DNA of 64,000 bases, from contig JAVBYI010000004.1 in NCBI GenBank assembly GCA_030824115.1, positions 310,001 to 374,000 on the forward strand, read 5' to 3'. The first letter of the stretch is position 1. Every line of letters begins with the position of its first letter. Of this stretch, positions 7,967 to 17,263 are shown one piece after another. The position numbers and the translations under genes were made by a program. The stretch comes from Rhodocyclaceae bacterium. GTDB taxonomy: Bacteria; Pseudomonadota; Gammaproteobacteria; Burkholderiales; Rhodocyclaceae. Below the pieces are notes generated by a model. That model ran no database searches. It was not told the DNA's origin and saw only the letters and a program-made list of their open reading frames with translations.

Positions 7967-10234
7967 ATGCTGGCGGCGTCGCTGTCTCCCTCGGTGAAAT
8001 CCCCTGCCGTCGCAGGTGCCGCCCATGATGCGCCACTCGACGATATCGACTCGCCGCCGATCATTCCGGTCGATATGCACCCGCCGGTCGATCTGGCGGA
8101 AGACCTCGAACACTTCCTGGCGCAGTTGCATGCCTATCTGAAGCAGGAAGACATCGACCAGATCGAGTCGGCCTACCACTTCTCCGCCAATGCCCACCGT
8201 GGGCAGTTCCGTTCCAGCGGCGACCCCTATATTTCCCATCCGCTCGCCGTGGCGGAAACACTGGCGCACTGGCGGCTCGATCCACAGGCGCTGACGGCCG
8301 CGTTGCTCCATGACGTGATGGAAGATACGACCATCACCAAGGTGCAGATTGCGCAGAATTTCGGCAATGTAACGGCCGAGCTGGTCGATGGCGTTTCCAA
8401 ACTCGACCGGCTGGAGCACCAGTCCTACGAAGAGGCGCAGGCAGAGAATTTCCGCAAGATGCTGCTGGCGATGGCGCAGGATGTGCGCGTCATCCTGATC
8501 AAGCTGGCCGATCGTCTGCACAACATGCGCACGCTTGATGCCGTGCGGCCGGACAAGCGCCGCCGTGTCTCGCGCGAAACGCTCGAAATTTATGCGCCGA
8601 TCGCCAACCGGCTCGGCCTCAATACGCTCTATCGCGAGCTGCAGGAACTCTCCTTCCGCAATACCAATCCGCTGCGCTATCGCGTGTTGGCCAAAGCAGT
8701 GCGTTCGGCGCGCGGCAATCGGCGCGAAGGGGTGGGCAAGGTGCTGGAGTCGATTGTGGCGCGCCTGCCGGCATGCCAGATCAAAGCCGAGGTGATGGGG
8801 CGCGAAAAGCACCTGTATGGCATTTATCGCAAGATGCGCGACAAGCATCTCTCCTTCTCGCAGGTACTCGACATCTATGGTTTCCGCATCATCGTCGAGG
8901 ATGTGCCGAACTGCTATCTCGCGCTTGGTGCCCTGCATGGCCTGTTCAAGCCGGTGCCGGGCAAGTTCAAGGACTACATCGCGATTCCCAAGGCCAACGG
9001 CTATCAGTCCCTGCACACCACCCTGATTGGCCCTTACGGCATGCCGGTGGAATTGCAGATCCGCACGCGCGAGATGCATCACGTCGCGGAATCGGGCGTC
9101 GCATCACACTGGCTTTACAAGGACGAGGATGCGCTCAACGAACTGCAGCGCACCACGCATCAATGGCTGCAATCGCTGATCGATTTGCAGACGGCCACGC
9201 CGGATTCCGCCGAGTTCCTCGAACATGTGAAGGTCGACCTGTTCCCCGGCGAGGTCTATGTGTTCACGCCCGCCGGCAAGATCCTGTCGCTGCGCCGTGG
9301 CGCGACGGCCGTCGATTTCGCCTATGCGGTGCATACCGATATCGGCAACCGCTGCATCGCCTGCAAGATCAACCACGAACACATGCCATTGCGCACCGAG
9401 TTGCGCAATGGCGATCGCGTCGAAATCATCACCGCCCCGAATGCCGCGCCCAACCCCAACTGGCTGGGCTTCGTCAAGAGCGGCAAGGCGCGGGCGCAGA
9501 TTCGCCATTTCCTGAAAACCCGCCAGAACGGCGAGTCGGCCGCGCTGGGCGAGCATCTGCTGTCGCAGGCGCTGCACAACCTCGGCCATCGACTGGAAGA
9601 ACTTGGCAGCAATGCGTGGCATCGTTTCCTCAAGACCTTCTCGGGCAAGACGCAGAATGAGGTGTTGACCGATATTGGCCTGGGCAAACGCTTGCCTGCC
9701 ATCGTGGCGCGGCGCCTGCTGGATGGCCGTGCCTCCGGCGGGCCGGTGGCCCAGAGTGCCGGTGCGATTCGCATTGCCGGCAGTCAGGGCATGGCCATGC
9801 AACTGGCGCGTTGCTGCCGGCCAATCCCCGGCGACCCGATCGTCGGCATCATCAAGGCAGGCCAGGGACTGATTGTGCATACCCACGATTGCCCGAATCT
9901 GCGCACTGGCAAGGCCGGGCGTGGGCCGGGTGGCGGCAAGGAGTGGGTCGATGTTGAGTGGGATGCGGCGGCGGCCGGACCTTTCGAGGTCCTCATCAAG
10001 GTGGTGGCCCAGAATGCGCCGGGTGTGCTGGCGCGTCTTGCCAGCGCGATTGCCGAGCACGAGGTCAACATCACCGATGTGCGCATGGACGACGATAGCG
10101 GTTCGACCACCTCGCTGTACTTCACCCTGCAGGTTGGTGGACGCATGCACTTGGCGCGCATTCTCAAGAGCGTGCGCCGCCTGCCCGCCGTGACGCGCAT
10201 TTCGCGGCTCAAGGAAGATCAAACACAACGGTAA
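7967..10234 (+). CDS. spoT: Bifunctional (p)ppGpp synthetase/hydrolase SpoT/RelA
   Basis: Makes and degrades (p)ppGpp in the stringent response. It has 755 residues. The HD hydrolase domain carries LLHDVMEDT (about 111-119), and the synthetase domain carries GREKHLYGIYRKM, YGFRIIV and FKDYIAIPKANGYQSLHT. The TGS domain starts at VFTPAGKILSL, and a C-terminal ACT domain holds the segment around EHEVNITDVRMDDD. Both active sites look intact, so it should be bifunctional. It starts at the ATG at 7967 after a GGGGG-rich site. Confidence 0.95.
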   Translation: MLAASLSPSVKSPAVAGAAHDAPLDDIDSPPIIPVDMHPPVDLAEDLEHFLAQLHAYLKQEDIDQIESAYHFSANAHRGQFRSSGDPYISHPLAVAETLAHWRLDPQALTAALLHDVMEDTTITKVQIAQNFGNVTAELVDGVSKLDRLEHQSYEEAQAENFRKMLLAMAQDVRVILIKLADRLHNMRTLDAVRPDKRRRVSRETLEIYAPIANRLGLNTLYRELQELSFRNTNPLRYRVLAKAVRSARGNRREGVGKVLESIVARLPACQIKAEVMGREKHLYGIYRKMRDKHLSFSQVLDIYGFRIIVEDVPNCYLALGALHGLFKPVPGKFKDYIAIPKANGYQSLHTTLIGPYGMPVELQIRTREMHHVAESGVASHWLYKDEDALNELQRTTHQWLQSLIDLQTATPDSAEFLEHVKVDLFPGEVYVFTPAGKILSLRRGATAVDFAYAVHTDIGNRCIACKINHEHMPLRTELRNGDRVEIITAPNAAPNPNWLGFVKSGKARAQIRHFLKTRQNGESAALGEHLLSQALHNLGHRLEELGSNAWHRFLKTFSGKTQNEVLTDIGLGKRLPAIVARRLLDGRASGGPVAQSAGAIRIAGSQGMAMQLARCCRPIPGDPIVGIIKAGQGLIVHTHDCPNLRTGKAGRGPGGGKEWVDVEWDAAAAGPFEVLIKVVAQNAPGVLARLASAIAEHEVNITDVRMDDDSGSTTSLYFTLQVGGRMHLARILKSVRRLPAVTRISRLKEDQTQR

Positions 10235-10248
10235 CTGAAGGAGAAAAG

Positions 10249-10434
10249 ATGGCTTACGAATCCGAACACACCAAGTTCATGCGCGACTGGCTGGTGCAGC
10301 ATCCGGTGGAACTTGAGGTCCAGCAAAGCGGCCGCGCGCTGTGGTGGGATCGCGGTATGCGCGACATGGACGAGCAGGCCCGTCTGACCGCCGCCAAGGT
10401 GCCGCAAAAACCCTATTACTATGACGTCAATTAA
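10249..10434 (+). CDS. DUF3460 family protein
   Basis: Small protein of 61 residues beginning MAYESEHTKFMRDWLVQHP, which matches the DUF3460 family that I know mainly from Betaproteobacteria. It has a strong GGAG ribosome site and lies 14 bases after spoT. It has no signal peptide or Cys and is rich in charged and aromatic residues (WWDR, KPYYYDVN at the end). Function unknown. Confidence 0.88.
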   Translation: MAYESEHTKFMRDWLVQHPVELEVQQSGRALWWDRGMRDMDEQARLTAAKVPQKPYYYDVN

Positions 10435-10450
10435 CGGAGGGAGTGTTTAT

Positions 10451-10753
10451 ATGAAGAAGCTTGTGTGCGTGTTTGCGCTTGGGTTGGCATTTGCCGGCCC
10501 GGCGGCTGCCGATTTGCAACTGGCCCAGAAGGAAGGCTGCCTGGGCTGCCATTCGGTCGACAAGAAACTGGTCGGCCCGGCCTGGAAGGATGTTGCCGCT
10601 AAGTACAAGGGCGATGCCGGTGCCCAGGCCAAGCTGGAGAAAAAGGTTCGCGAAGGTGGCAAGGGCGTATGGGGCGATATCGTTCAGCCGCCCAACACCA
10701 CGGCGTCCGATGCGAACATCAAGACGCTGGTGAAGTTCGTCCTGGCGCTGTAA
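10451..10753 (+). CDS. Small class I c-type cytochrome with no axial Met
   Basis: Periplasmic cytochrome c of the c551/c552 type, 100 residues. A signal peptide covers 1-20 (ending GPAAA-D) and one heme site CLGCH lies at about 33-37. The start is the ATG at 10451 with a GGAGG site. In c551/c552 the sixth heme ligand is the Met of WGxxPMPPN. Here the same place reads WGDIVQPPNT, so the Met is replaced by Gln, and no other Met exists in the mature protein. The fold is otherwise conserved. It converges on the ccm operon that would mature it. Confidence 0.92.
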   Translation: MKKLVCVFALGLAFAGPAAADLQLAQKEGCLGCHSVDKKLVGPAWKDVAAKYKGDAGAQAKLEKKVREGGKGVWGDIVQPPNTTASDANIKTLVKFVLAL

Positions 10754-10759
10754 TTGCCG

Positions 10760-10784
10760 AAAAGTCGGCGCTGGCCATACGGCG
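10760..10784 (+). repeat. Dispersed 25-bp repeat, copy 3 (between cytochrome c and ccmI)
   Basis: The core GTCGGCGCTGGC is exact, the next three bases diverge (CAT), then ACGGCG is as in the consensus. It lies in the 35-bp gap between two convergent stop codons. Confidence 0.8.
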
Positions 10785-10788
10785 GCGC

Positions 10789-11619
10789 CTACTTTTTCTG
10801 GCCGGCCTTCAGCTTGCGTGCCTCGGCGATATTCGCCTTGACCGCACCCGCTTCCTCGGACTCGGGCGGCAAGCCCTTCAAGAGCACTTCCCAGTCGGCA
10901 ATCGCCTTGTCGTAGCGCCTGCCTTCGAAGGCCGCCGTACCGCGTAACCAGAGACCCTGCAGGTTATTCGGCTCGATCTTGAGCGCGCGATTGAGCAGGT
11001 CGAGTGCCTTGGTATCGAAGCCATTGATGGCGGCCTGCGTGTCCGCATAATCCACCAGCAGTTCCGCACTCGTTTGCAGCATCTCGCCGGTGCGCTCATA
11101 GGCTTTGACGGCTTCCGGGAAGCGTCCCATCATCTTGTAGGAGCGGGCGAGCATGGCCCAGCCCTTGAAGTTCTCGGGTTCTTTTTCCAGCTTGGCGGCC
11201 AAGCCGGCAACCATCTTTTCGATGTCATCCTGACTGAAGCGCTGCTGCGCGGGGGCATCAATCGCCTGCGGCATGCCGATCACGAGGTATAGCAGGATCG
11301 CCGCCACCGGCAGTGCCAGTGCCAGACCAATCGGCAGAGCGCGACTGACGGGTGCCGCAGGAGTGGTGGCGGCCGTTTCAGCAGCGGTGTCATCGAGCAG
11401 CCGCCGTTGCAGTTCGGCGCGCGCCTGCTCGTAGTCGGTTTGCGCAACGGCGCCCTCGCTGCGGTCACGTTCCAGCTCGGCCAACTGGTCGCGATAGATC
11501 ACCGCATTCAGTTGCTGGCGCGAAAAGTTGGCGCTGGCCGGACGGCGTCTGAGGGGCCAGACGATGACCGCGACGGTGAAGAGAATGAGCAGCGCGGCCC
11601 CGATGAGAAAACCGATCAT
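10789..11619 (-). CDS. ccmI: Cytochrome c maturation protein CcmI
   Basis: Apocytochrome c chaperone that presents the CxxCH protein to the heme lyase. It has 276 residues. TM1 is at about 3-22, a cytoplasmic loop with the family motif NAVIYRDQLAELERD follows, TM2 is at about 96-115, and then a periplasmic TPR domain (about 130-270). A dispersed repeat (11523-11547) lies in antisense orientation and is read RRPASANF just after TM1. It is the last gene of the ccmABCDEFGHI operon, overlapping ccmH by 4 bases. Confidence 0.93.
   Translation of the reverse strand: MIGFLIGAALLILFTVAVIVWPLRRRPASANFSRQQLNAVIYRDQLAELERDRSEGAVAQTDYEQARAELQRRLLDDTAAETAATTPAAPVSRALPIGLALALPVAAILLYLVIGMPQAIDAPAQQRFSQDDIEKMVAGLAAKLEKEPENFKGWAMLARSYKMMGRFPEAVKAYERTGEMLQTSAELLVDYADTQAAINGFDTKALDLLNRALKIEPNNLQGLWLRGTAAFEGRRYDKAIADWEVLLKGLPPESEEAGAVKANIAEARKLKAGQKK
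11523..11547 (+). repeat. Dispersed 25-bp repeat, copy 4 (in ccmI)
   Basis: GTTGGCGCTGGCCGGACGGC with the 5' A-run. It is antisense to ccmI and is translated PASANF in the cytoplasmic loop after TM1. Confidence 0.85.
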
Positions 11620-12074
11620 GATTGGATATCCTTGAGCAGGGCTTCGGCGCGTTGTTTCTCAGCTTCCGACAGGGGGGCATCCGCGACGACCTTGCTGCGT
11701 TGCTTCAGATAGCGGATCAGTGCGAACAGGCCGATGATCAGCAGCAGGAAGGGACCGGCCCACAGCAGGTAGGTGGTCGGCTTGATCTGCGGGCGGTACA
11801 GCACGAAGTCGCCATAGCGGCTGACCAGAAAATCCTTGACCTCGTTATCCGTCTTGCCTTCCTTGATCAGGCCGCGCACCTCTTCGCGCAGATCCTTGGC
11901 CAGATCGGCTTGCGAGCCGGCCAGCGATTCGTTCTGACAGACGAGGCAACGCAGTTCCTCGGCGATGTGGATGAGGCGCTGCTCGACCACCGGATCGGCG
12001 GCCAGCGGGGCGGCTTCCTTGGCAAGCGCGATGGAGAAACTTAGCGCCAGCGAGAGCGCAATCAGCAGCTTCAT
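11616..12074 (-). CDS. ccmH: Cytochrome c maturation protein CcmH
   Basis: Membrane-anchored periplasmic thiol reductase that keeps the apocytochrome c Cys pair reduced. It has 152 residues, with signal peptide 1-18, the redox motif LRCLVCQNES at about 42-51, and one transmembrane helix at about 103-122. It is the short CcmH form, with the TPR part encoded separately by ccmI. The start overlaps the ccmG stop. Confidence 0.95.
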   Translation of the reverse strand: MKLLIALSLALSFSIALAKEAAPLAADPVVEQRLIHIAEELRCLVCQNESLAGSQADLAKDLREEVRGLIKEGKTDNEVKDFLVSRYGDFVLYRPQIKPTTYLLWAGPFLLLIIGLFALIRYLKQRSKVVADAPLSEAEKQRAEALLKDIQS

Positions 12075-12598
12075 GTGTTCAGCTCCTTGACGAGGGGCAG
12101 AATCTTTTTCTCCAGCACCTCGGGGGTGATCGGACCGATCTGCTTGAAGCGGATCACGCCGGCCTTGTCGATCAGATAGGTTTCCGGCACGCCATAGACG
12201 CCGTAGTTGATGCCGACGCGACCGTCGCCATCGAAGGCCGAGAGCAGATAGGGATCGCCGAAGCGGGCCAGCCAGCGCAGGCCGTCGTCGCGCTTGTCCT
12301 TGTAGTTGAGACCTACGACGGGGATCGCGCCGGCGGTTTTCGAATACTCGACCAGAATCGGATGCTCTTCACGACAGGAGACGCACCACGAGGCCCAGAC
12401 GTTGAACAGCCAGACTTTGCCCTGCATGTCCTTGGGCGAGAAGTTTTTATCGGGGTTGCTCAGCAGGGGCACATTGAATGCCGGTGCCGGCTTGCCGACT
12501 AGCGGCGAGGGGACTTCGCGCGGATTGAGTCCCAGACCGACAGCCAGCAGGGCAATCAGCGCAATAAAAGCACCGAGGGGAAGAAGGAACTTGTTCAT
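12071..12598 (-). CDS. ccmG: Thiol:disulfide interchange protein CcmG/DsbE
   Basis: Membrane-tethered thioredoxin-fold reductase in the cytochrome c maturation pathway. It has 175 residues. An N-terminal anchor covers about 4-23 and the active site is WASWCVSCREEHP (about 69-81). The family GVYGVPETYLID with the cis-Pro loop is present. It overlaps ccmF by 4 bases. Confidence 0.95.
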   Translation of the reverse strand: MNKFLLPLGAFIALIALLAVGLGLNPREVPSPLVGKPAPAFNVPLLSNPDKNFSPKDMQGKVWLFNVWASWCVSCREEHPILVEYSKTAGAIPVVGLNYKDKRDDGLRWLARFGDPYLLSAFDGDGRVGINYGVYGVPETYLIDKAGVIRFKQIGPITPEVLEKKILPLVKELNT

Positions 12599-14547
12599 GC
12601 AAGGGCTCCGGCGGTCACAGGCGCTGATGCTTTTACTCTGAGGCGATAACGACGGTCACCTGCGGCAATCAGGCCACCCAGGGCCATCAGGAAGCAGCCG
12701 CCCCAGATCCAGTCGACGAAGGGTTTGAAATAGACGCGCACCGCCCAAGCGCCGTTTTCGCGGTCGGGGGTCAGCGGTTCGCCGAGCGATACATAGACGT
12801 CGCGCGTCAGGCTCGCATCAATGGCCGCTTCGGTCATCGGCATGGAGGAGCTTTGATAGTCGCGCTTCTCAGGATGGAGAATGCGCTCCAGCTTGCCGTC
12901 CTTGACCAGATCAAAGCTGCCAACCGAGGCGCGGTAATTGGGGCCATCCGCCAGATGGACGCCATTGAACTTGAAGTTGTAGCCGCCGACGCTGACCGTA
13001 TCGCCCGGCTCCATGCGCACGTCGCGTTCTTCCTGATAGGTGCCGACCATGGCCACGCCGACGACAAATGCCGCGAGGCCGAAGTGGGCGAGTTGCATGC
13101 CCCACCAGGAGGCGGTGGGTGTGCCGGCCTTCATGCGCTCGATGGTTTGCAGCACGAGGGCGGCGACCATCCAGCCGACCAGCGCCAGGGCAATCGCCAC
13201 ATAGGCGTGCCATGCGCCGGCGAGCATAGGCAGCGCAACCCCGGCGATAACGGCCGCCACGGCGGCGGGCCAGAGCTTGAAGAGGATGGTTTTCAGGTCG
13301 GCCTGTTTCCAGCGCGCCACCGGCCCGATGGCCACCAGTACCAGCAGCGGCAGCATGATCGGCACGAACACGGCATTGAAGTAGGGTGGGCCGACGGAGA
13401 TCTTGCCTAGGCCGAAGGCGTCCACAATCAGTGGGTACAGGGTGCCGAGCAGCACCGCGCCGCAGGCGACGACCAGCAGCACGTTGTTGATCAGCAGAAA
13501 AGTTTCGCGCGAGACCAGCTCGAAGCGGCCGCCGAGGCTGACCTTGGGCGCGCGCAGGGCAAACAGGAACAGCGAACCGCCGACGACAATGGCGAGCAGC
13601 ATCAGGATGAAAATGCCGCGGCGCGGGTCGGTGGCGAAGGCGTGCACCGAAGTGAGCACGCCCGAGCGTACCAGGAAGGTACCGAGCAGCGAGAGCGAGA
13701 AGGCGGCGATGGCCAGCAGCACCGTCCAGTTCTTGAAGCTGCCGCGCTTCTCGGTCACGGCCAGCGAATGGATCAGCGCGGTGGCCACCAGCCAGGGCAT
13801 GAACGAGGCGTTCTCGACCGGGTCCCAGAACCACCAGCCGCCCCAGCCGAGTTCGTAATAGGCCCACCAGGAACCGAGCGCGATGCCGAGGGTGAGGAAG
13901 ACCCAGGCTACCGTGGTCCAGGGGCGCGACCAGCGCGCCCAGGCCGCATCGAGCTGGCCGGCCAGCAAGGCGGCGATGGCGAAGGCAAAGACCACCGACA
14001 TACCGACATAACCCATGTAGAGCAGTGGCGGGTGATAAACGAGACCGGGGTCCTGCAGCAGCGGGTTGAGCGAACGACCTTCCTCGGCACCGGGGAGCAT
14101 GCGGTCGAAGGGATTGGAGGTGAGCAGCACGAAGGCCAGCAGGCCAACCGCGACGAGGCCCAGAACCGCCAGCACGCGCGCGACCATGACTTCGGGCAAC
14201 TGACGCGAGAACAGCGCGACGGTCATTGCCCAACCGGTCAGCATGAGCACCCACAGCAGCAGCGAGCCTTCATGACCGCCCCAGACGGCAGAGACGCGGT
14301 ACATCGTCGGCATCTGCGTGTTCGAGTGCGCGGCGGCGTACTGAACGGTGAAGTCGTTGGTGTAGAAGACCCAGGTCAGGCAGGCGAAGGAAAACGCCAC
14401 CAGCAGGAACGCGGCGGCGGTCGCCGGCCGCGCCACGGCGACCCACTCGGCACGGTTGCGCTGGGCGCCGAGCAGCGGCAGGACGCCTTGCACCAGCGTG
14501 ACGAAAAAGGCGAGGATCAGGGCGAAGTGGCCGAGTTCAGGGATCAT
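12595..14547 (-). CDS. ccmF: Heme lyase subunit CcmF
   Basis: Large polytopic membrane protein that forms the holocytochrome c synthetase with CcmH/CcmI, of 650 residues. The tryptophan-rich heme-handling segment (WGGWWFWDPVENASFMPW, about 236-253) is intact, and many transmembrane helices are visible. I chose the ATG at 14545-14547 (MIPELGHFAL), since the extra upstream frame overlaps ccmE and does not look like CcmF. Confidence 0.95.
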   Translation of the reverse strand: MIPELGHFALILAFFVTLVQGVLPLLGAQRNRAEWVAVARPATAAAFLLVAFSFACLTWVFYTNDFTVQYAAAHSNTQMPTMYRVSAVWGGHEGSLLLWVLMLTGWAMTVALFSRQLPEVMVARVLAVLGLVAVGLLAFVLLTSNPFDRMLPGAEEGRSLNPLLQDPGLVYHPPLLYMGYVGMSVVFAFAIAALLAGQLDAAWARWSRPWTTVAWVFLTLGIALGSWWAYYELGWGGWWFWDPVENASFMPWLVATALIHSLAVTEKRGSFKNWTVLLAIAAFSLSLLGTFLVRSGVLTSVHAFATDPRRGIFILMLLAIVVGGSLFLFALRAPKVSLGGRFELVSRETFLLINNVLLVVACGAVLLGTLYPLIVDAFGLGKISVGPPYFNAVFVPIMLPLLVLVAIGPVARWKQADLKTILFKLWPAAVAAVIAGVALPMLAGAWHAYVAIALALVGWMVAALVLQTIERMKAGTPTASWWGMQLAHFGLAAFVVGVAMVGTYQEERDVRMEPGDTVSVGGYNFKFNGVHLADGPNYRASVGSFDLVKDGKLERILHPEKRDYQSSSMPMTEAAIDASLTRDVYVSLGEPLTPDRENGAWAVRVYFKPFVDWIWGGCFLMALGGLIAAGDRRYRLRVKASAPVTAGALA

Positions 14548-14569
14548 GGGGAACCTTTTAGCCGGCTGG

Positions 14570-15010
14570 CTATTGTTTGATGGTTTTTTGCGCCTTTTGC
14601 GCTTGATCGACGGCGTGCTGCGCTTCCGGCGGCATGTAGTTCTCGTCGTGCTTGGCCAGCACTTCGGTGGCGGCGAAGGTGCCATCCGGCTGGATGCGGC
14701 CTTGGGCGACGGCGCCTTTGCCTTCCATGAACAGGTCGGGCAGGATGCCGGTATAAGTCACCGGCACTTCCTTGGCCGTGTCGGTAATGGCGAAATGCAC
14801 GGTCAGGTTTTCACGCCGTAGCGAACCTTCCTTGACCATGCCGCCGACACGGAAAATCTGCCCTTGCGGTGCCTTGCCTGCGGCCACCTCCGTGGGGGTG
14901 ACGAAAAAGGCGATGTTGCTGTTGAGGGCGTTGAGGACCAGTGCGGCGGCAACGCCAATCGTGGCGAGTCCGCCGGTGATGAGGGCGATGCGTTTGTGGC
15001 GTGGTTTCAT
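14570..15010 (-). CDS. ccmE: Heme chaperone CcmE
   Basis: Periplasmic heme chaperone anchored by one N-terminal helix (about 8-27). It has 146 residues. The covalent heme-binding His is in [12 protein letters not shown] (about residue 122), and the downstream Tyr of the HxxxY motif is present. It has the usual beta-barrel length. The start overlaps ccmD by 4 bases. Confidence 0.95.
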   Translation of the reverse strand: MKPRHKRIALITGGLATIGVAAALVLNALNSNIAFFVTPTEVAAGKAPQGQIFRVGGMVKEGSLRRENLTVHFAITDTAKEVPVTYTGILPDLFMEGKGAVAQGRIQPDGTFAATEVLAKHDENYMPPEAQHAVDQAQKAQKTIKQ

Positions 15011-15189
15011 GGTTGTTCCAGGTTTTCCGCGATGCGCTCGCGGCGCAGACTGCGCAAAATATCATTACGACGCTTGCTGGCCAGAATTGGTTCCACAATC
15101 ATTAAAACGGCGCAGACACCGAAGCTGCCCCACACATAGAGGCCGTAGCCACCCATGGCAAAGAATGCGGCAGGGGATTCCCAGTTCAT
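15007..15189 (-). CDS. ccmD: Heme exporter protein CcmD
   Basis: Small membrane protein of 60 residues that stabilises the CcmABCD-CcmE complex. It has the family [11 protein letters not shown] segment at about 14-24, one transmembrane helix at about 15-36, and a basic cytoplasmic tail ([18 protein letters not shown]). It overlaps ccmC and ccmE by 4 bases each. Confidence 0.92.
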   Translation of the reverse strand: MNWESPAAFFAMGGYGLYVWGSFGVCAVLMIVEPILASKRRNDILRSLRRERIAENLEQP

Positions 15190-15938
15190 GCTTTCACCTC
15201 ATCCAGTTCCTTGACCCATTCGGTGTGCGCTTCGCGTTCAAGAATGATGGCGCGAACCCGGGTTAGTGCGACCGCAATCGAATACATCCAGAAGGCCAAT
15301 GCCATCAGCAACATGCCCCACAGCATCGTCGCGGCCATGGTCGGCGCCTTGGTCAGCGAGACGGAGGCGCCCTGATGCAGGGTGTTCCACCACTTCACCG
15401 AGAAATAGATGATCGGCACATTGACGACACCGACGAGCGCGAGGATCGCCCCGGCCTTGTCGGCGCGGCGTGCATCGTCAATGGCGGCTTGCAGCGCGAT
15501 GAAGCCGATATAGAGGAAGAACAGGATCAGCGCCGATGTCAGGCGCGCATCCCACACCCACCACGCGCCCCACATCGGCTTGCCCCAGAAGGCGCCAGTC
15601 CATAGCGAGACGAAGGCCATGATCGCACCAGTGGGGGCGAGTCCCTGCGCCATCATGCCCGACAGGCGCGTGTTCAAGGCGAGGCCGAGTCCCGCCCAGG
15701 CGGCCATCACGATGTAGATGAACATTGACATCCAGGCTGCCGGCACGTGGATGAAGATGATGCGGTAGCCCTCGCCCTGCTGGGCATCGGTCGGCGCGGC
15801 GAAAAAGGTGATCCACAGACCCGGGATGAGAAACACGGCGGTCAATCCCCAGAACCACGGGATCAGCTTGCCGGCGAGCGGGTAGAAGCTCTGTGGCGAC
15901 GCGTACTTGAACCAGTGAATGATCTTGTTATTACTCAT
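15186..15938 (-). CDS. ccmC: Heme transport protein CcmC
   Basis: Six-helix membrane protein that loads heme onto CcmE. It has 250 residues. The tryptophan-rich WWD segment WGAWWVWDARLTSALILF is at about 118-135, flanked by His residues in IFIHVPAAWMS and WNTLHQGAS that should ligate heme. The ccmB stop is directly upstream of the start codon. Confidence 0.95.
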   Translation of the reverse strand: MSNNKIIHWFKYASPQSFYPLAGKLIPWFWGLTAVFLIPGLWITFFAAPTDAQQGEGYRIIFIHVPAAWMSMFIYIVMAAWAGLGLALNTRLSGMMAQGLAPTGAIMAFVSLWTGAFWGKPMWGAWWVWDARLTSALILFFLYIGFIALQAAIDDARRADKAGAILALVGVVNVPIIYFSVKWWNTLHQGASVSLTKAPTMAATMLWGMLLMALAFWMYSIAVALTRVRAIILEREAHTEWVKELDEVKA

Positions 15939-16604
15939 TTACTCCAGCGCAATCCTCAAGGCGGCCGTGGTGGCCCACGGCGCAAAAAATACAGCCAGCG
16001 CCAGCAGCGCGGCCAACAACGACAAGTGTCCGCCGGCACCCAGCCCGGAAATGTGGGCTTCGACGGCGCCGGCACCGAAAATCAGGGCGGGCACGTACAA
16101 GGGCAATACCAGCAGGGACAGTAACACGCCACCCCCGCGTACCCCCAGCGTCAGGGCCGCACCAATCGCACCGATCAGCGACAGCAAGGGCGTACCGATC
16201 AGCAACGCGATCATCAGGACGCCCAACGCCCCGCTATCGAGGTCGAACTGAATGCCGAGCACCGGCGCCAGCAGAACCAAGGGTAAACCCGTGGTGATCC
16301 AGTGGGCGATGATTTTACCGGTTACCAGCAGGCCCAGCGGGGAGGGGGCCAGCACCATCTGCTCAAGCGTGCCGTCGGCGTGATCGGGGGCGAACAGGCG
16401 CGAAAGACCGAGCATGGTGGCGAGCAGGGCGGCCACCCAGAGGATGCCCGGGGCAATTTTTCTCAGGAGCGCCGTTTCCGGCCCGATGCCGAGCGGAAAC
16501 AGGCTGACGACGATGATGAAGAAGAATAGCGCGGTGAGCACCTCACTCTTCCGGCGCATCGCGAGCAGCAAATCGCGGCGGATGATGGCCAGAATGGCGT
16601 TCAT
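15939..16604 (-). CDS. ccmB: Heme exporter permease CcmB
   Basis: Permease of the CcmAB ABC module that releases holo-CcmE from CcmC. It has 221 residues with six hydrophobic helices and begins MNAILAIIRRDLLLAMRRKSE, as in the family. I chose the ATG at 16602-16604, because the longer frame reads through ccmA. It overlaps ccmA by 4 bases. Confidence 0.94.
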   Translation of the reverse strand: MNAILAIIRRDLLLAMRRKSEVLTALFFFIIVVSLFPLGIGPETALLRKIAPGILWVAALLATMLGLSRLFAPDHADGTLEQMVLAPSPLGLLVTGKIIAHWITTGLPLVLLAPVLGIQFDLDSGALGVLMIALLIGTPLLSLIGAIGAALTLGVRGGGVLLSLLVLPLYVPALIFGAGAVEAHISGLGAGGHLSLLAALLALAVFFAPWATTAALRIALE

Positions 16605-17206
16605 ATCTTCAGCACTCTGCCATTGGGCAGCGGCATGCTCTGGTGGCTGGTGAGAATGCAGATGCCACCGGCCTTGACGTGTTCCTCGATCAGGCCGGAC
16701 AACATGTCGACCGCCTTGACATCTAGGGCGGTGAAAGGCTCGTCGAGAATCCATAGCGTGGCCTGACGTACTGCCAGTCGCGCCAGCAGCACGCGACGCT
16801 TCTGACCGGCGGACAAAAAGCGTACGGCGAGGTCTTCGCGGCCGCGCAGGCCGAAACGTGCGAGTGCCTTGAGCGCGGCGGTTTCATCCAGCGGCGCACC
16901 GTCGAGCTTGGCGGCCAGCGTCAGGTTCTCGAAAGGCGTCAGTTCTTCCTTGACCGCACCGTGATGGCCGAGGAACAGCATGTCGCGGTGGTAGTCCTCG
17001 GCGAGCGTCCTGATCGGTGCATTCTTCCAGTGAATTTCACCTTCCGCCGGCGGTGAGAGACTGGCAAGAATGCGTAGCAGGCTGGTTTTGCCGGCACCGT
17101 TCTCGCCCTGCACGTGCAGCCATTCCCCCGGCCCGACCGCAAGATCGAGCCCGGAAAACAGGCAGCGTTCGCCGCGAACGCAGGAGAGGCCGGTAGCGGT
17201 CAGCAT
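16601..17206 (-). CDS. ccmA: Heme exporter ATPase CcmA
   Basis: ATPase of the CcmAB ABC transporter, 201 residues. The Walker A is GENGAGKTSL (about 34-43), the signature is LSAGQKRRVLLARL, Walker B is LWILDEPFTALD, and the switch His is in TSHQSM. I chose the ATG at 17204-17206; the upstream extension in the frame contains the 17264 repeat and is not conserved. It is the first gene of the ccm operon. Confidence 0.94.
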   Translation of the reverse strand: MLTATGLSCVRGERCLFSGLDLAVGPGEWLHVQGENGAGKTSLLRILASLSPPAEGEIHWKNAPIRTLAEDYHRDMLFLGHHGAVKEELTPFENLTLAAKLDGAPLDETAALKALARFGLRGREDLAVRFLSAGQKRRVLLARLAVRQATLWILDEPFTALDVKAVDMLSGLIEEHVKAGGICILTSHQSMPLPNGRVLKI

Positions 17207-17263
17207 GGGGGGCGAATTTTGCCTGAAATAACATCCGATTGACTTGTTGTCCGTCAAGTATGT

